DNA of 19,705 nt from Christensenella sp. UBA7584 (GTDB taxonomy: Bacteria; Bacillota; Clostridia; Christensenellales; UBA1242). Below are positions 1 through 7,390 of the stretch, one piece after another. Each line of letters starts with the position of its first letter. Positions within the stretch are counted from its first letter, which is position 1. The translations under genes and the position numbers were made by a program. Below the pieces are notes generated by a model, which was not told the DNA's origin, did not search any database, and worked only from the letters and a program-made list of their open reading frames with translations. Location: assembly GCA_002477805.1 (NCBI GenBank), contig DLKQ01000005.1:1-19705 (forward strand), read 5' to 3'.

Positions 1-528
1 TCTCAATTTAATATTCCCAAAAACCTAAATGAAATTTCAGAAAAGATATTTGAAATACATAAAAAAAGAGTTGGAAACAATAACTCTCTAAACTCTCTAA
101 AAAGTAATTTACAAAAAACTAACACTTCCATTTCAAATATTATGTCTGCTATTGAAAAAGGAATACTTACCGACACCACCAAACAACGACTTGAAGAACT
201 AGAACACCAAAAGAAAGACTTGCAAGAAAAACTAATAATAGAACAATCTAAACAACAGTTTGAACTCACAAAAGAAGATATAGAAAACTACTTTAAGTTT
301 ACTATGAAACAATGTCCAGATAGAGCAATAGAACTGTTTATTCAAAAAGTAAATGTCTATGAGAACAAAATAGAAATATCTCTAAACTATTCACTAAACA
401 CAAACATCTCTAAAACCGAAACCACATCTAAAAAACTCTTTACTGAAACCTTTACATCTACTCGTAAATTCAAAGGCGGAACAACTAAAACAACAAACAA
501 AGCATACGAAGTTTACTTAGTAATCTAA
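1..528 (+). CDS. Large serine recombinase, C-terminal part (5' end outside window)
   Basis: The frame is open from the first base, so the gene continues upstream of the window; 175 residues are visible. The stretch with leucine-rich heptads (about residues 20-80 of the visible part), including AIEKGILTDTTKQRLEELE, matches the coiled-coil region that follows the zinc beta-ribbon in large serine recombinases (phage and ICE integrases, TndX/TnpX type). It ends with a beta-rich tail (ending YEVYLVI), common in this family. The catalytic resolvase domain is not in view, so activity cannot be judged. Such enzymes cut and rejoin DNA at att sites and usually sit at one end of the element they move. 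An internal ATG at 142 is not the start because the family similarity extends upstream of it. A terminator follows at 599 and a holin-like gene at 916, both consistent with an element edge. Confidence 0.85.
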   Translation, partial: SQFNIPKNLNEISEKIFEIHKKRVGNNNSLNSLKSNLQKTNTSISNIMSAIEKGILTDTTKQRLEELEHQKKDLQEKLIIEQSKQQFELTKEDIENYFKFTMKQCPDRAIELFIQKVNVYENKIEISLNYSLNTNISKTETTSKKLFTETFTSTRKFKGGTTKTTNKAYEVYLVI

Positions 529-598
529 AGACAAAAAATTATTCAACAAAAAAATATCTAATCCAGCAAATATATATTCCCACAAAACACACATAGAA

Positions 599-643
599 AA
601 AGAGCATACTCTAGGAAAACTCCTAAAATATGCTCTTTATTTC
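599..643 (+). terminator. Intrinsic terminator after the recombinase
   Basis: A perfect 10-bp stem (AAAGAGCATA at 599-608 with TATGCTCTTT at 629-638) encloses a second 5-bp stem (TAGGA 612-616 with TCCTA 621-625). A short T-rich tail follows. The A-rich left flank could also let it act on the opposite strand. Confidence 0.75.
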
Positions 644-665
644 TTAGAAATTACTGCTAGTTTCA

Positions 666-697
666 AACAGCATTGACTAATGTCTTCCTGTTTTTTT
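666..697 (+). terminator. Possible second terminator hairpin
   Basis: AACAG (666-670) can pair with CTGTT (688-692) around an inner CATT/AATG pairing (671-674 with 679-682), followed by seven T residues. The stem has an unpaired stretch on one side, so this is weak. Confidence 0.3.
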
Positions 698-915
698 ATA
701 AACTTATTTTTTATGTGTTATGGATTAAAGCAAGTGTATGCTTTTTAACATAGTATTTCTTGTATTCACTCTTTTTAACAAATCCAATACAAGAATCTAA
801 CAATTCCAAAGTTGAAACCTTGCAAAATGCTGACACAATATTAACTTCAGTTTACTATTGTAATTTTTTTCGAACTTTTTTCATATTATGAAATAGTTTA
901 GTAAAGGAGGAAAAA

Positions 916-1245
916 ATGGAATTAATTAGCGTCCCAATCATAATGGCTATCGTCTACGGAATTATAGAAGCAATAAAACTTCCATTCAAGCACAACGAAA
1001 AATTTGCATCATTTATCCCGCTGATTGCCGGTCTTATTGGAATTATTCTTGGAATTACCGCATATTATACTGTTCCCGAAATTATCACAACACACAATGT
1101 TATGTATGCTATTTTAATTGGTCTTTGTAGTGGACTTTCGGCAACAGGTTGTAACCAAGTTGTAAAACAAATGACTAACTATGTTACAGATAAAAAAGAG
1201 CATCAAGTAGCTGAGCAAAACAAAACAGATGATAAAACTAATTAG
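916..1245 (+). CDS. Phage holin, A118-like family
   Basis: The product is 109 residues. It has a hydrophobic N-terminus (about 3-20), a second membrane segment (about 31-52) and a third (about 61-80), then a charged hydrophilic tail, which is the usual holin layout. The motif GLCSGLSATGCNQVVKQ (about 73-89) resembles the conserved GLxAGLAATGxNQ segment of the Listeria phage A118 holin family. Holins make membrane lesions that let endolysin reach the wall. The start is set by AAAGGAGG at 903-910, five bases upstream of ATG. No endolysin gene follows before the next terminator, so this looks like a remnant or rearranged lysis module next to the recombinase. A non-lytic role in a domesticated element cannot be excluded. 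Confidence 0.75.
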   Translation: MELISVPIIMAIVYGIIEAIKLPFKHNEKFASFIPLIAGLIGIILGITAYYTVPEIITTHNVMYAILIGLCSGLSATGCNQVVKQMTNYVTDKKEHQVAEQNKTDDKTN

Positions 1246-1306
1246 AATCATCTAAATCAAGTTTTACAAACTAAAGCTTGGCACCCCCTTTCCCCACTCA
1301 AACCAC

Positions 1307-1332
1307 AACCACCAATTTTGGTGGTTTTTTAT
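1307..1332 (+). terminator. Intrinsic terminator after the holin-like gene
   Basis: Perfect 8-bp stem AACCACCA (1307-1314) / TGGTGGTT (1319-1326) with a 4-base loop, running into a run of T. It follows a pyrimidine-rich stretch with C runs (1283-1296). Confidence 0.9.
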
Positions 1333-1385
1333 TTACACAAAATTTTTTTGTTTATGCCCAATTTGTTTTAACCAGCCTTTTTTAG

Positions 1386-1414
1386 TTGTGTTTTTTTAAA
1401 GTATATGCTATTAT
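1386..1414 (+). promoter_or_regulatory. Promoter of the GT4-acyltransferase gene
   Basis: TTGTGT (1386-1391), 17-base spacer, TATTAT (1409-1414) with TGC just before it (1406-1408), i.e. an extended -10. It lies 42 bases upstream of the start codon. Confidence 0.6.
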
Positions 1415-1456
1415 AAAATTGTATAAAAAAGGAAAAAATCACAAAAGGGAAAATTT

Positions 1457-3343
1457 ATGAAAATAACTTTGGTTGCTGATGTTTACGGTGAAGTAAACAA
1501 CGGAACATCTATAACAGCAAGAAGACTTATGGAAAATTTAAAAAAGCGTGGACACGAAGTAAAAATTATTTCCGCTTACCCAGAAAGCGACATTGTTTTA
1601 CCTAAAAGAAAGTTTATTGCCTTCAATAATTATATTGAAAAAACAAACGGTGTTTCGTTTGCTGATATTGATGAAGAAAAACTTAGACAAGGAATCTCAG
1701 ACAGTGATGTTGTGCATTTTTTACTTCCTTTTAAAGTATGTCGAAAGGGACTTGAAATAGCAAGGGAACTTCATATTCCATTTACAACAGCATTTCATTG
1801 TCAACCAGAAAACATAACGAGTCACATCGGTCTGAAAAATTGGAGCCTGCCAAACAAGTTTATTTACAAAAAGTTTTTAAGGTCTTTCTATAAAAATGCT
1901 GAGTTTATTCATTGCCCAAGTAAACTAATTGCAGATGAGTTAGACAAAAATGGCTATAAAGCAAAAAAATATGTAATTTCTAATGGCGTAATCCCAAAAT
2001 TCACTCCAATGGAAATAAAAAAACCAAAAGAACTAGAGGATAAAATTTGCATATTGTTTATTGGTAGATATTCAAAAGAAAAAAGGCACGACCTTTTGAT
2101 TAAAGCGGTCAACAACAGCAAATATAGAGACAAAATTCAGCTCTTTTTTGCAGGAAATGGACCACTAAAAAAGAAAATTGAAAAACTCGGTAACACCTTA
2201 CCTAACAAGCCAATTCTAAAATTTTTCCAAACCGAAGAATTACACAAAATCATCAACTACGCTGACCTTTATGTTCACCCAAGTGATATTGAAATAGAAG
2301 CTATCTCTTGTATAGAAGCATTTACTTGCGGGAAAGTTCCAATAATTTCAAACAGCAAGCGTTCTGCAACCAAGCAATTTGCCCTTTCTGAAAACAATCT
2401 TTTTGAAGCTGGAAATCCAAAAAGTTTAGCCGAAAAAATTGACTATTGGATAGAGCACCCTCAAGAAGTTGAAGAATATAGCAAAAAATATGTTGAATAT
2501 TCAAAAGAATTTTCCATTGAAAACAGTATAGACAAAATGGAGCAAATGTTTTATGATGCAGTGGAGTTTTATAAAGAATATTATGCAAAACTTCCTAAAG
2601 TTAAACTAAGACCCGAAATAAAATATCCAGAAAATCCTGAAGAACATATTTTTACAACCAAAAAAAATAAAAAACACAAAGTCGTTGATGAAAATTGGAA
2701 ATACAAGCGTAAAAATCCATTTTACATTATCGGTGCTGGATTTTTAAGATTACTTGCACTAATTTTCTTACCAATTTGGATGAAATGTTCCACACATTAT
2801 AAAATTCGTGGAAAAGAAAATTTGAAAGGTTTAAAGAAAAAAGGCGTTGTGATAGTTTCAAATCACGTTCACCCAACTGACTCTCCACTTATTGCAACTA
2901 GAGTTTTTGGAGCAGGCAGAAAAGTAAGAATTATTACCCTCTCAGGCAATATGGATATTCCTGTAGCAAGCGACCTAATGGTTGCACTTGGTGCGATTCC
3001 AATCGCAGACACAATTAGAGGTGTTAAAAACTTTACCACAACTATAAACGAACTTTTACAAAAAGGCAAACCTGTTCTATTTTTTCCAGAAGCAGCACTA
3101 TGGCCTTACTACCGTGGTCTAAGACCTTTCCATAAAGGTGCATTCACTTTTGCAGTAAAAAATAAAGCTATTATCCTTCCTATTTTAACGACATTTACAA
3201 CCAAGAAAAACGGTAAACAAAAAATGGTATTAACAATTTGCCAACCAATAATGCCACAGGATAAATCAGCAGAAGAGTTAAGGGAATACACCGAAGATTA
3301 CTGCAAAAATTATCTTGAAGATTTTTATAAAAAATATAGATAA
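1457..3343 (+). CDS. GT4 glycosyltransferase fused to PlsC-like acyltransferase
   Basis: 628 residues in two enzyme domains. Residues 1 to about 385 are a GT-B fold GT4 glycosyltransferase: the N-terminus MKITLVADVYGEVNNGTSI is like that of diacylglycerol glycosyltransferases, and the acidic EX7E motif is E279/E287 before EAFTCGKVPII. A Lys-rich linker leads to a hydrophobic segment at about 421-444, then a PlsC/LPLAT domain with catalytic NHVHPTD (H470, D475) and FFPEAA (542-547), the second substrate-binding block (usually FPEG). Single-domain relatives transfer a sugar to diacylglycerol and an acyl group to lysophosphatidate or a similar acceptor. I infer that this protein makes or remodels a glycolipid at the inner membrane face. 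The start has a modest AAAAGGGA site upstream and its own promoter. The GT-PlsC pairing in one chain is unusual but the frame is continuous with no sign of frameshift. Confidence 0.9.
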   Translation: MKITLVADVYGEVNNGTSITARRLMENLKKRGHEVKIISAYPESDIVLPKRKFIAFNNYIEKTNGVSFADIDEEKLRQGISDSDVVHFLLPFKVCRKGLEIARELHIPFTTAFHCQPENITSHIGLKNWSLPNKFIYKKFLRSFYKNAEFIHCPSKLIADELDKNGYKAKKYVISNGVIPKFTPMEIKKPKELEDKICILFIGRYSKEKRHDLLIKAVNNSKYRDKIQLFFAGNGPLKKKIEKLGNTLPNKPILKFFQTEELHKIINYADLYVHPSDIEIEAISCIEAFTCGKVPIISNSKRSATKQFALSENNLFEAGNPKSLAEKIDYWIEHPQEVEEYSKKYVEYSKEFSIENSIDKMEQMFYDAVEFYKEYYAKLPKVKLRPEIKYPENPEEHIFTTKKNKKHKVVDENWKYKRKNPFYIIGAGFLRLLALIFLPIWMKCSTHYKIRGKENLKGLKKKGVVIVSNHVHPTDSPLIATRVFGAGRKVRIITLSGNMDIPVASDLMVALGAIPIADTIRGVKNFTTTINELLQKGKPVLFFPEAALWPYYRGLRPFHKGAFTFAVKNKAIILPILTTFTTKKNGKQKMVLTICQPIMPQDKSAEELREYTEDYCKNYLEDFYKKYR

Positions 3344-3394
3344 ACTAAAAGATGTGAAACCATTTCACAACTCACATTCCGCTTCAATTTTTAA

Positions 3395-3431
3395 CACCTC
3401 CTGTAGTCAACATACCATAGGAGGTGGTTTT
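3395..3431 (+). terminator. Hairpin downstream of the fusion gene; pairs a Shine-Dalgarno with an anti-SD-like arm
   Basis: CACCTCCT (3395-3402) pairs perfectly with AGGAGGTG (3419-3426) across a 16-base loop, followed by GTTTTA. It may end the fusion transcript. The right arm is also a perfect ribosome site for the 32-codon frame at 3432. Confidence 0.5.
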
Positions 3432-3530
3432 ATGATTATTCAAAAATATCAAACTTGTAGAAAAATTTCTCAACATAAAAAGATAAAAAATAGGAAAAAC
3501 ATAGAATTTTTCATAATTTTTCTATTTTGA
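3432..3530 (+). CDS. Possible 32-residue basic/hydrophobic peptide
   Basis: An ATG at 3432 sits five bases after AGGAGGTG (3419-3426), one of the best ribosome sites in the window. The frame encodes a Lys/Arg-rich N-terminal half (QKYQTCRKISQHKKIKNRKN) and a hydrophobic end (FFIIFLF). I recognise no family. The ribosome site is locked in the hairpin with CACCTCCT at 3395-3402. The 3' half overlaps a repeat-bearing terminator hairpin (3487-3528), so the frame may be an accident of terminator sequence. Doubtful as a gene. Confidence 0.25.
   Translation: MIIQKYQTCRKISQHKKIKNRKNIEFFIIFLF
3484..3498 (+). repeat. 15-base repeat, copy 1 of 3
   Basis: TAAAAAATAGGAAAA. The same 15 bases occur at 9362-9376 and 13472-13486, each time between two convergent genes and in the same orientation. 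Copy 1 forms the left arm of a terminator-like hairpin. Confidence 0.8.
3487..3528 (-). terminator. Bidirectional terminator at the fusion gene/uppP junction
   Basis: AAAATAG+AAAAA (3487-3493, 3495-3499, one bulged G) pairs with TTTTTCTATTTT (3517-3528). On the minus strand, 43 bases past the uppP stop, the stem runs into a T-rich stretch. On the plus strand it backs up the hairpin at 3395. Confidence 0.5.
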
Positions 3531-3570
3531 GTACCTCTTACGAAGTTTACTTCATAAAGCCTATATTTAT

Positions 3571-4335
3571 TTAAAGCCAAATAAGCAAAATGGCGCCCAT
3601 TACAACCAAGTAAGGTACAAACCACCAAAAATTAATTTTTCTAACAAGTTTTTGCATTACTTTTATACCCAAAATGGCTGTCAAAAAAGCTACCAAAAAA
3701 CTAGTCGCTATCGCAAACCAGTTTGTTGAAACAAGCGAAAAATCTATCTTGGAAAATACAAGTTCGTAGCACAAACTAGCAATTATAATTGGAATACTCA
3801 TTAAAAAACTAAAATCTAATGCACTCTTTTTTTCTGCCCCTGCCATTAATCCAAAGGAAAAAGTTGTTCCACTTCTACTTATTCCCGGAAACACAGCAAA
3901 CGCTTGTGCTACGCCCATTGTTAAAGCTAATTTTAGGTCTAGCGGTCTTTCTGGTAGTCTTGCGTATGCAAGTTGTCCAACGCTCAAAAGCACAGCAGAA
4001 ACGAAAAAACCAATAGCAACAAAAGATGAAGCAGAAAGCATATCTTCAATTAGTGAGCCAAAAACAAGCACAAAAACTACCGCGGGTATAGTTGCTATAA
4101 CAAGGTACAAATTCATTTTACAAAATGGATTTTTTATCATTTGCCAAAGCGTTTTTCGATAATACCATAGGACAGCAAGAAGAGTTGCAAAATGCAAAAG
4201 CACGTTTAAAAAAAGTGCATCAACTTCTACCCCAAATATTCTTTCTGCAATGAGTAAATGCCCACTACTTGAAACAGGTAAAAATTCTGTTATGCCCTGA
4301 ATAGCACCAAGCAAAATCGCAAGCCAAAAAGACAT
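3571..4335 (-). CDS. uppP: Undecaprenyl-diphosphatase (UppP/BacA)
   Basis: 254 residues, about eight membrane segments. It removes a phosphate from undecaprenyl pyrophosphate so that the lipid carrier for peptidoglycan and other wall polymers can be reused; overexpression gives bacitracin resistance. Signature motifs are present: QGITEFLPVSSSGH (13-26), where the (E/Q)xxxE pair is Q13/E17 followed by the conserved His26, and the second motif PGISRSGTT (150-158) with R154. Gln in the first position is an accepted family variant. The start is preceded by AAAAGGAG on the minus strand. It lies 53 bases downstream of the 288-residue gene and has no clear promoter of its own in that gap, so it is probably the last gene of the transcript begun at 5372-5401. 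Confidence 0.95.
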   Translation of the reverse strand: MSFWLAILLGAIQGITEFLPVSSSGHLLIAERIFGVEVDALFLNVLLHFATLLAVLWYYRKTLWQMIKNPFCKMNLYLVIATIPAVVFVLVFGSLIEDMLSASSFVAIGFFVSAVLLSVGQLAYARLPERPLDLKLALTMGVAQAFAVFPGISRSGTTFSFGLMAGAEKKSALDFSFLMSIPIIIASLCYELVFSKIDFSLVSTNWFAIATSFLVAFLTAILGIKVMQKLVRKINFWWFVPYLVVMGAILLIWL

Positions 4336-4388
4336 AAAAAACTCCTTTTATTAAAACATATGTTTTTAAAAAGAAGTTTATGAAAAAA

Positions 4389-5255
4389 CTACCTAGACAA
4401 AATCATTTCATCTTGAGAAAAGGTCACACTTAATCCAAATGTATTACAAAAATTATTTAATTCTTCAAGCGCAAATTTTATCACCGAGTTGAGATTTTCT
4501 TGAACAACATCAGCTTTTTTATTTTCATCTCCAAGTAAAAGTTCCAATAAAAGCTCATTACTTTGTTTAGATAGTTTGTTGACAACAAGTGTCGAATATA
4601 CAGACTCTTGCCACGAGTTAAATGAAAAACTAGCTGAATAAGTTAAATACAAATTCTTAGGTAGCATTTTTAAAATCTCAGCAGATTTACTTTCCTCAAG
4701 ATTTTCATCGAATAAACTACCAACTTTCAGCTTTGCAATAACACCAAAACTTGTCTTTTCCTCATCTGTGTGAATTGTAAACACCTCTAAAATACTCAGG
4801 AGGTTTTCTCCGTCTTCATATAAATCATTAATCCAGCCAGAGCTTAGAGCCATTTGAAGAAAGCAAGCAATATTTTTGTTATTCAAACTGACACTATCTC
4901 TTTTAAATATAACATTATCAGCACTCAGATTTTTAGCAACAAAATTTCCGTTTTCATCAAACAAACTTGTACCATTTTTCGTTTGAACAAAACTTTCCAC
5001 CAATTCTCTAAAGTTTTGTTTGTCCACTTCTGAAATAGGTGAAGAAGTCATCATCTCATCAGTGCACGTTTTGTCTAATTCATCTAAAAGCTGGGAATAT
5101 TTTTTTAATTCGTCCCAACCACTAGACATCTGCTCAATAAAAGCAATAACACCAAACACACAAATAAAAATTACAAGCAAAACCCTTGGAAGCGCTTTTT
5201 TAAAACAACCACCCCTCTTTGATTTGTATTTAACTTTTCCTTTTTTATCAAACAT
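4389..5255 (-). CDS. Membrane-anchored protein of unknown function
   Basis: 288 residues, no family recognised. The N-terminus is very basic (KGKVKYKSKR), followed by a single hydrophobic helix at about 23-41 (ALPRVLLVIFICVFGVIAF), so the remaining ~245 residues should lie outside the membrane. That part is soluble, mixed alpha/beta in look, with acidic stretches and no evident catalytic motif. C17 precedes the helix and is not a lipobox. It starts three bases after the stop of a 30-codon frame; the ribosome site is a weak TAGGTAG that overlaps that frame's end, which suggests translational coupling. Position upstream of uppP hints at an envelope role, but this is only context. Confidence 0.8.
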   Translation of the reverse strand: MFDKKGKVKYKSKRGGCFKKALPRVLLVIFICVFGVIAFIEQMSSGWDELKKYSQLLDELDKTCTDEMMTSSPISEVDKQNFRELVESFVQTKNGTSLFDENGNFVAKNLSADNVIFKRDSVSLNNKNIACFLQMALSSGWINDLYEDGENLLSILEVFTIHTDEEKTSFGVIAKLKVGSLFDENLEESKSAEILKMLPKNLYLTYSASFSFNSWQESVYSTLVVNKLSKQSNELLLELLLGDENKKADVVQENLNSVIKFALEELNNFCNTFGLSVTFSQDEMILSR

Positions 5256-5258
5256 TAA

Positions 5259-5351
5259 CTACCTACAATATACAAAATAAATCACAACACCCAAAAGAGC
5301 AATCGGAATAGCAAGCTTTAAAAGTAGCGAAATTAGTTTAAAACCACACAT
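5259..5351 (-). CDS. 30-residue single-span membrane peptide
   Basis: A short frame with a good AAAAGGGA ribosome site and a well-placed promoter 21 bases upstream. The product is MCGFKLISLLLKLAIPIALL followed by GVVIYFVYCR: essentially one hydrophobic helix (about 5-28) with a short Cys/Arg end. It is the first frame of the transcript leading to the 288-residue protein, whose ATG lies three bases beyond this stop codon. It may be a small membrane protein or a leader that couples translation to the next gene. No named family recognised. Confidence 0.6.
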   Translation of the reverse strand: MCGFKLISLLLKLAIPIALLGVVIYFVYCR

Positions 5352-5371
5352 AATCTTTCCCTTTTGTTAGT

Positions 5372-5401
5372 ATTATAATAAAAATTCACATATTTTTGCA
5401 A
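5372..5401 (-). promoter_or_regulatory. Promoter for small peptide, 288-residue gene and uppP
   Basis: Read on the minus strand: TTGCAA (5401-5396), 18-base spacer, TATAAT (5377-5372). Confidence 0.75.
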
Positions 5402-5468
5402 ATGATTTTGCTAAATTATTGCAAACTTTTAAATTTTGTGCTAAACTTAAAATTAGCCACATAGTTAT

Positions 5469-5555
5469 GGAGAGGTGTCAGAGTGGTCGAATGTGCTTGT
5501 CTCGAAAACAAGTGTTCCAAAAGAACCGAGGGTTCAAATCCCTCCCTCTTCGCCA
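5469..5555 (+). tRNA. tRNA-Ser (CGA)
   Basis: Acceptor GGAGAGG pairs with CCTCTTC (one G-U), discriminator G and encoded CCA at 5553-5555. Anticodon stem CTTGT/ACAAG encloses loop CTCGAAA, giving anticodon CGA. The long variable arm (about 15 bases) is typical of serine tRNA. It decodes UCG. It stands alone, away from the main tRNA cluster. Confidence 0.95.
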
Positions 5556-5955
5556 ATACTTATAATATAAGATGTAATTGCTTTGCCTTTATCACATAAT
5601 CCGAACATTTACTTTACATTTTATTGTTTAGATTTTAGTTTAAATTATAAAATTTTCTTCGGTGTTAATTAGTAAAAAACAAGGCTACAACCTTGTTTTT
5701 TCTATTTTACTATATTTTACAATCAATCTATTTGAAAATATTCGAAATTTCACCACCATAAACTTACTTCAGCTTGCCAACCAAATAAACTGAATCTTGT
5801 TAAAAAGCAATATACATTCTATAAATTTAAAATGAAAGTTAGTCTTACATTTTAGATACACAAATTAAAAAGCTAGAGTCTATTAGAAAAAGTGATAATA
5901 AGATTAACTAATCAAAAGATAGATTCTATTCTATGAATTTTTTATAGAAAAACTT
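5556..5955. other. 400-base gene-free stretch
   Basis: Apart from the terminator at 5674-5701 and a long AT-rich inverted repeat at its right end (5914-5971), I see no ORF or RNA gene. It separates tRNA-Ser from the end of the convergent minus-strand operon. Confidence 0.5.
5674..5706 (+). terminator. Strong intrinsic terminator downstream of tRNA-Ser
   Basis: Perfect 11-bp stem AAAAAACAAGG (5674-5684) / CCTTGTTTTTT (5691-5701), loop CTACAA. It is symmetric enough to work in both directions. Confidence 0.85.
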
Positions 5956-5971
5956 CTACTTTCTATCTTTT
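5914..5971 (-). terminator. Possible terminator of the LOR-protein operon
   Basis: AAAAGATAGA (5914-5923) and TCTATCTTTT (5962-5971) are exact inverted repeats, with TTCTAT/ATAGAA pairing inside the long loop. The right arm covers the last codons of the gene at 5956. The stem is AT-rich, so confidence is low. Confidence 0.35.
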
Positions 5972-6426
5972 ATATTGTCCATCGCAACAACCATTGCAAC
6001 TAGAAAAGCTGGGTCTTCATTATCAGCAACATCTATTTCAAAATTATCAACAAGTGAAATCATTTTTGAATTAATTGAGCCAATTTGTTTGCCATTTTTT
6101 ATTATCCTGCAACCAGTTAAAAGCCAGCCTTCAACCGAAATTTCATCGCCATATCCAAGTACATCAAAGCCAACTTTCAGTCCTCTGTTTTTTATTCGTG
6201 CAATTTTTTGCTTGTGCGAATCCAAAACAAACGCAGACTTTGTCCACCATTTGAAAAATTTGTTTTTTACAATATACAAAAGCTGTCCGTTTGTATCATA
6301 AATTTTTTTCTTGCGTCTTATACTAAAAAGTTTTCCTTTAACTTTATAAAGGTCATTTCCATTTTCATCTTTAACGGTAGAACTACCCCCAAGAGAAATT
6401 AATTTGTTTTTTATATACAATTTCAT
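5956..6426 (-). CDS. LURP-one-related (LOR) / YxjI-like protein
   Basis: 156 residues. The sequence follows the LOR (DUF567, tubby-like fold) pattern: an N-terminal MKLYIKNKLISLGGSSTVKD, then repeated beta hairpins of the form D-x-x-G-x-x-L-Y-x-V-K (DENGNDLYKVKG at 20-31, DTNGQLLYIVKN at 44-55), and a C-terminal half with NGKQIGSINSK and DNFEIDVADNEDPAFLVAMV. Such proteins form a 12-strand beta barrel around a hydrophobic helix; plant LURP1 acts in defence, phospholipid scramblases share the fold, and bacterial YxjI has no settled role. It is the last gene of a three-gene operon with two membrane proteins, 10 bases after the previous stop, with a GGAG-type site. Function unknown; a membrane or lipid link is inference from the neighbours. 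Confidence 0.85.
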   Translation of the reverse strand: MKLYIKNKLISLGGSSTVKDENGNDLYKVKGKLFSIRRKKKIYDTNGQLLYIVKNKFFKWWTKSAFVLDSHKQKIARIKNRGLKVGFDVLGYGDEISVEGWLLTGCRIIKNGKQIGSINSKMISLVDNFEIDVADNEDPAFLVAMVVAMDNIKDRK

Positions 6427-6436
6427 AATTTAGCTC

Positions 6437-6946
6437 CTAAAAGATTTTTAAACAAGCAAGTGTAATTATAACTCCTAAAAGTAAAATCCAACTAATTACA
6501 TACGAAAATTTAAGCCATTTTTTTCTTTTGCTTGCCTTTGTATCAAAAGTGCACTCGTTGGCAACTTCCTCTAATTTTTCTCCTTCCAAAACTTCTATTA
6601 CTTTTGACCTGTCTTTCATTTGACATAATTTTAAAGTAACATTGTTTTCATCATTTGGCAAAAAGACTTTTGCTTCATAATTTATTAAAAAGCATAATTT
6701 TTCCATTCGAGGATTAAAAATTCCAAAGCAAGAAATTATAAAAAGGCACATTTGAACAAGCCACCAACACGGCCCATTAACTTCAAGTACATTTGTAATT
6801 TTCAAATTTACCGCTTCGCTATCTGTTTGATGTTTTATAATAATTGCTTCGTGTTTATTTTGTTTAAAACTAATCTCTTTCCCATCAATTTCAACAATTG
6901 GCCTCACACCAATTCCGCCCTGAATTTTTAGATTTAATAGTTTCAT
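6437..6946 (-). CDS. Two-TM protein of unknown function
   Basis: 169 residues, no family recognised. An N-terminal beta-rich soluble part of about 58 residues (MKLLNLKIQGGIGVRPIVEI) is followed by a hydrophobic segment at 61-77, a middle soluble part containing several acidic residues, and a C-terminal membrane helix at about 147-167 preceded by a basic KASKRKKW patch. The start overlaps the stop of the upstream gene in an ATGA, so translation is coupled. The ribosome site GGAGGTG lies inside the end of the upstream gene. Confidence 0.8.
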   Translation of the reverse strand: MKLLNLKIQGGIGVRPIVEIDGKEISFKQNKHEAIIIKHQTDSEAVNLKITNVLEVNGPCWWLVQMCLFIISCFGIFNPRMEKLCFLINYEAKVFLPNDENNVTLKLCQMKDRSKVIEVLEGEKLEEVANECTFDTKASKRKKWLKFSYVISWILLLGVIITLACLKIF

Positions 6947-7371
6947 CTAACACCTCCAAGGCAAATTCCGATAATTCCCAAAATTACTGTTAGTCCCAAA
7001 AGAACACTTGATGTAACAATTCTCGATTTTGAAACCTTGTTTTTTTGCAGGCAAATCAAAACTAGCGAAATTATTCCTAGCCCCAAACTCACATAGAAAA
7101 AGTATGGAAAAATTGCAACAACTTTCTCAGCAAAGGTCATCAAATACGAACCGCCACCAAACCAATCTTGAAGAAAGCTTGGGTGTGCCACAAAAATCAA
7201 TCCAACCGTAAAAACAATTATAGCAAACACAAGCAAAAAAGAGAACGCATACGCAACAATACTAAGATAAGAACCAATTAGTGCAAGAAACATAAAGCAA
7301 ACACTAAAAATCTGATAATTAAACATTATTTTGGTTAAATGTTCATAATACACGTTTGAATATGTGTTCAT
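6943..7371 (-). CDS. Four-TM membrane protein of unknown function
   Basis: 142 residues with four hydrophobic helices (about 19-42, 44-64, 86-108 and 120-139) and short loops. I recognise no family. I start it at 7371 (MNTYSNVYYEHL) because GGAGGG lies just upstream (7381-7376) and because the longer frame would start at 7419, inside the -35 box of the promoter at 7391-7419. It is the first gene of the operon with the two-TM and LOR proteins and overlaps the next gene by four bases. Confidence 0.8.
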   Translation of the reverse strand: MNTYSNVYYEHLTKIMFNYQIFSVCFMFLALIGSYLSIVAYAFSFLLVFAIIVFTVGLIFVAHPSFLQDWFGGGSYLMTFAEKVVAIFPYFFYVSLGLGIISLVLICLQKNKVSKSRIVTSSVLLGLTVILGIIGICLGGVR

Positions 7372-7390
7372 TGCACCCTCCAATATTTTC

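Larger units (their letters stand above)
529..915. other. Gene-free gap between recombinase and holin
   Basis: No convincing ORF is present on either strand. The gap holds the recombinase terminator (599-638), a weaker hairpin with a T run (666-697), and the ribosome site of the holin-like gene (AAAGGAGG at 903-910). Large serine integrases lie next to their attachment site, so an att half-site could be here, but no flank is available to show it. Confidence 0.5.

Noticed and set aside
505..3552. 14-base direct repeat TACGAAGTTTACTT at 505-518 and 3539-3552 as possible att sites
   Set aside because: One copy is inside the recombinase coding end and the enclosed genes are not a sensible element. 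In AT-rich DNA a few 14-base direct repeats are expected by chance in 20 kb.
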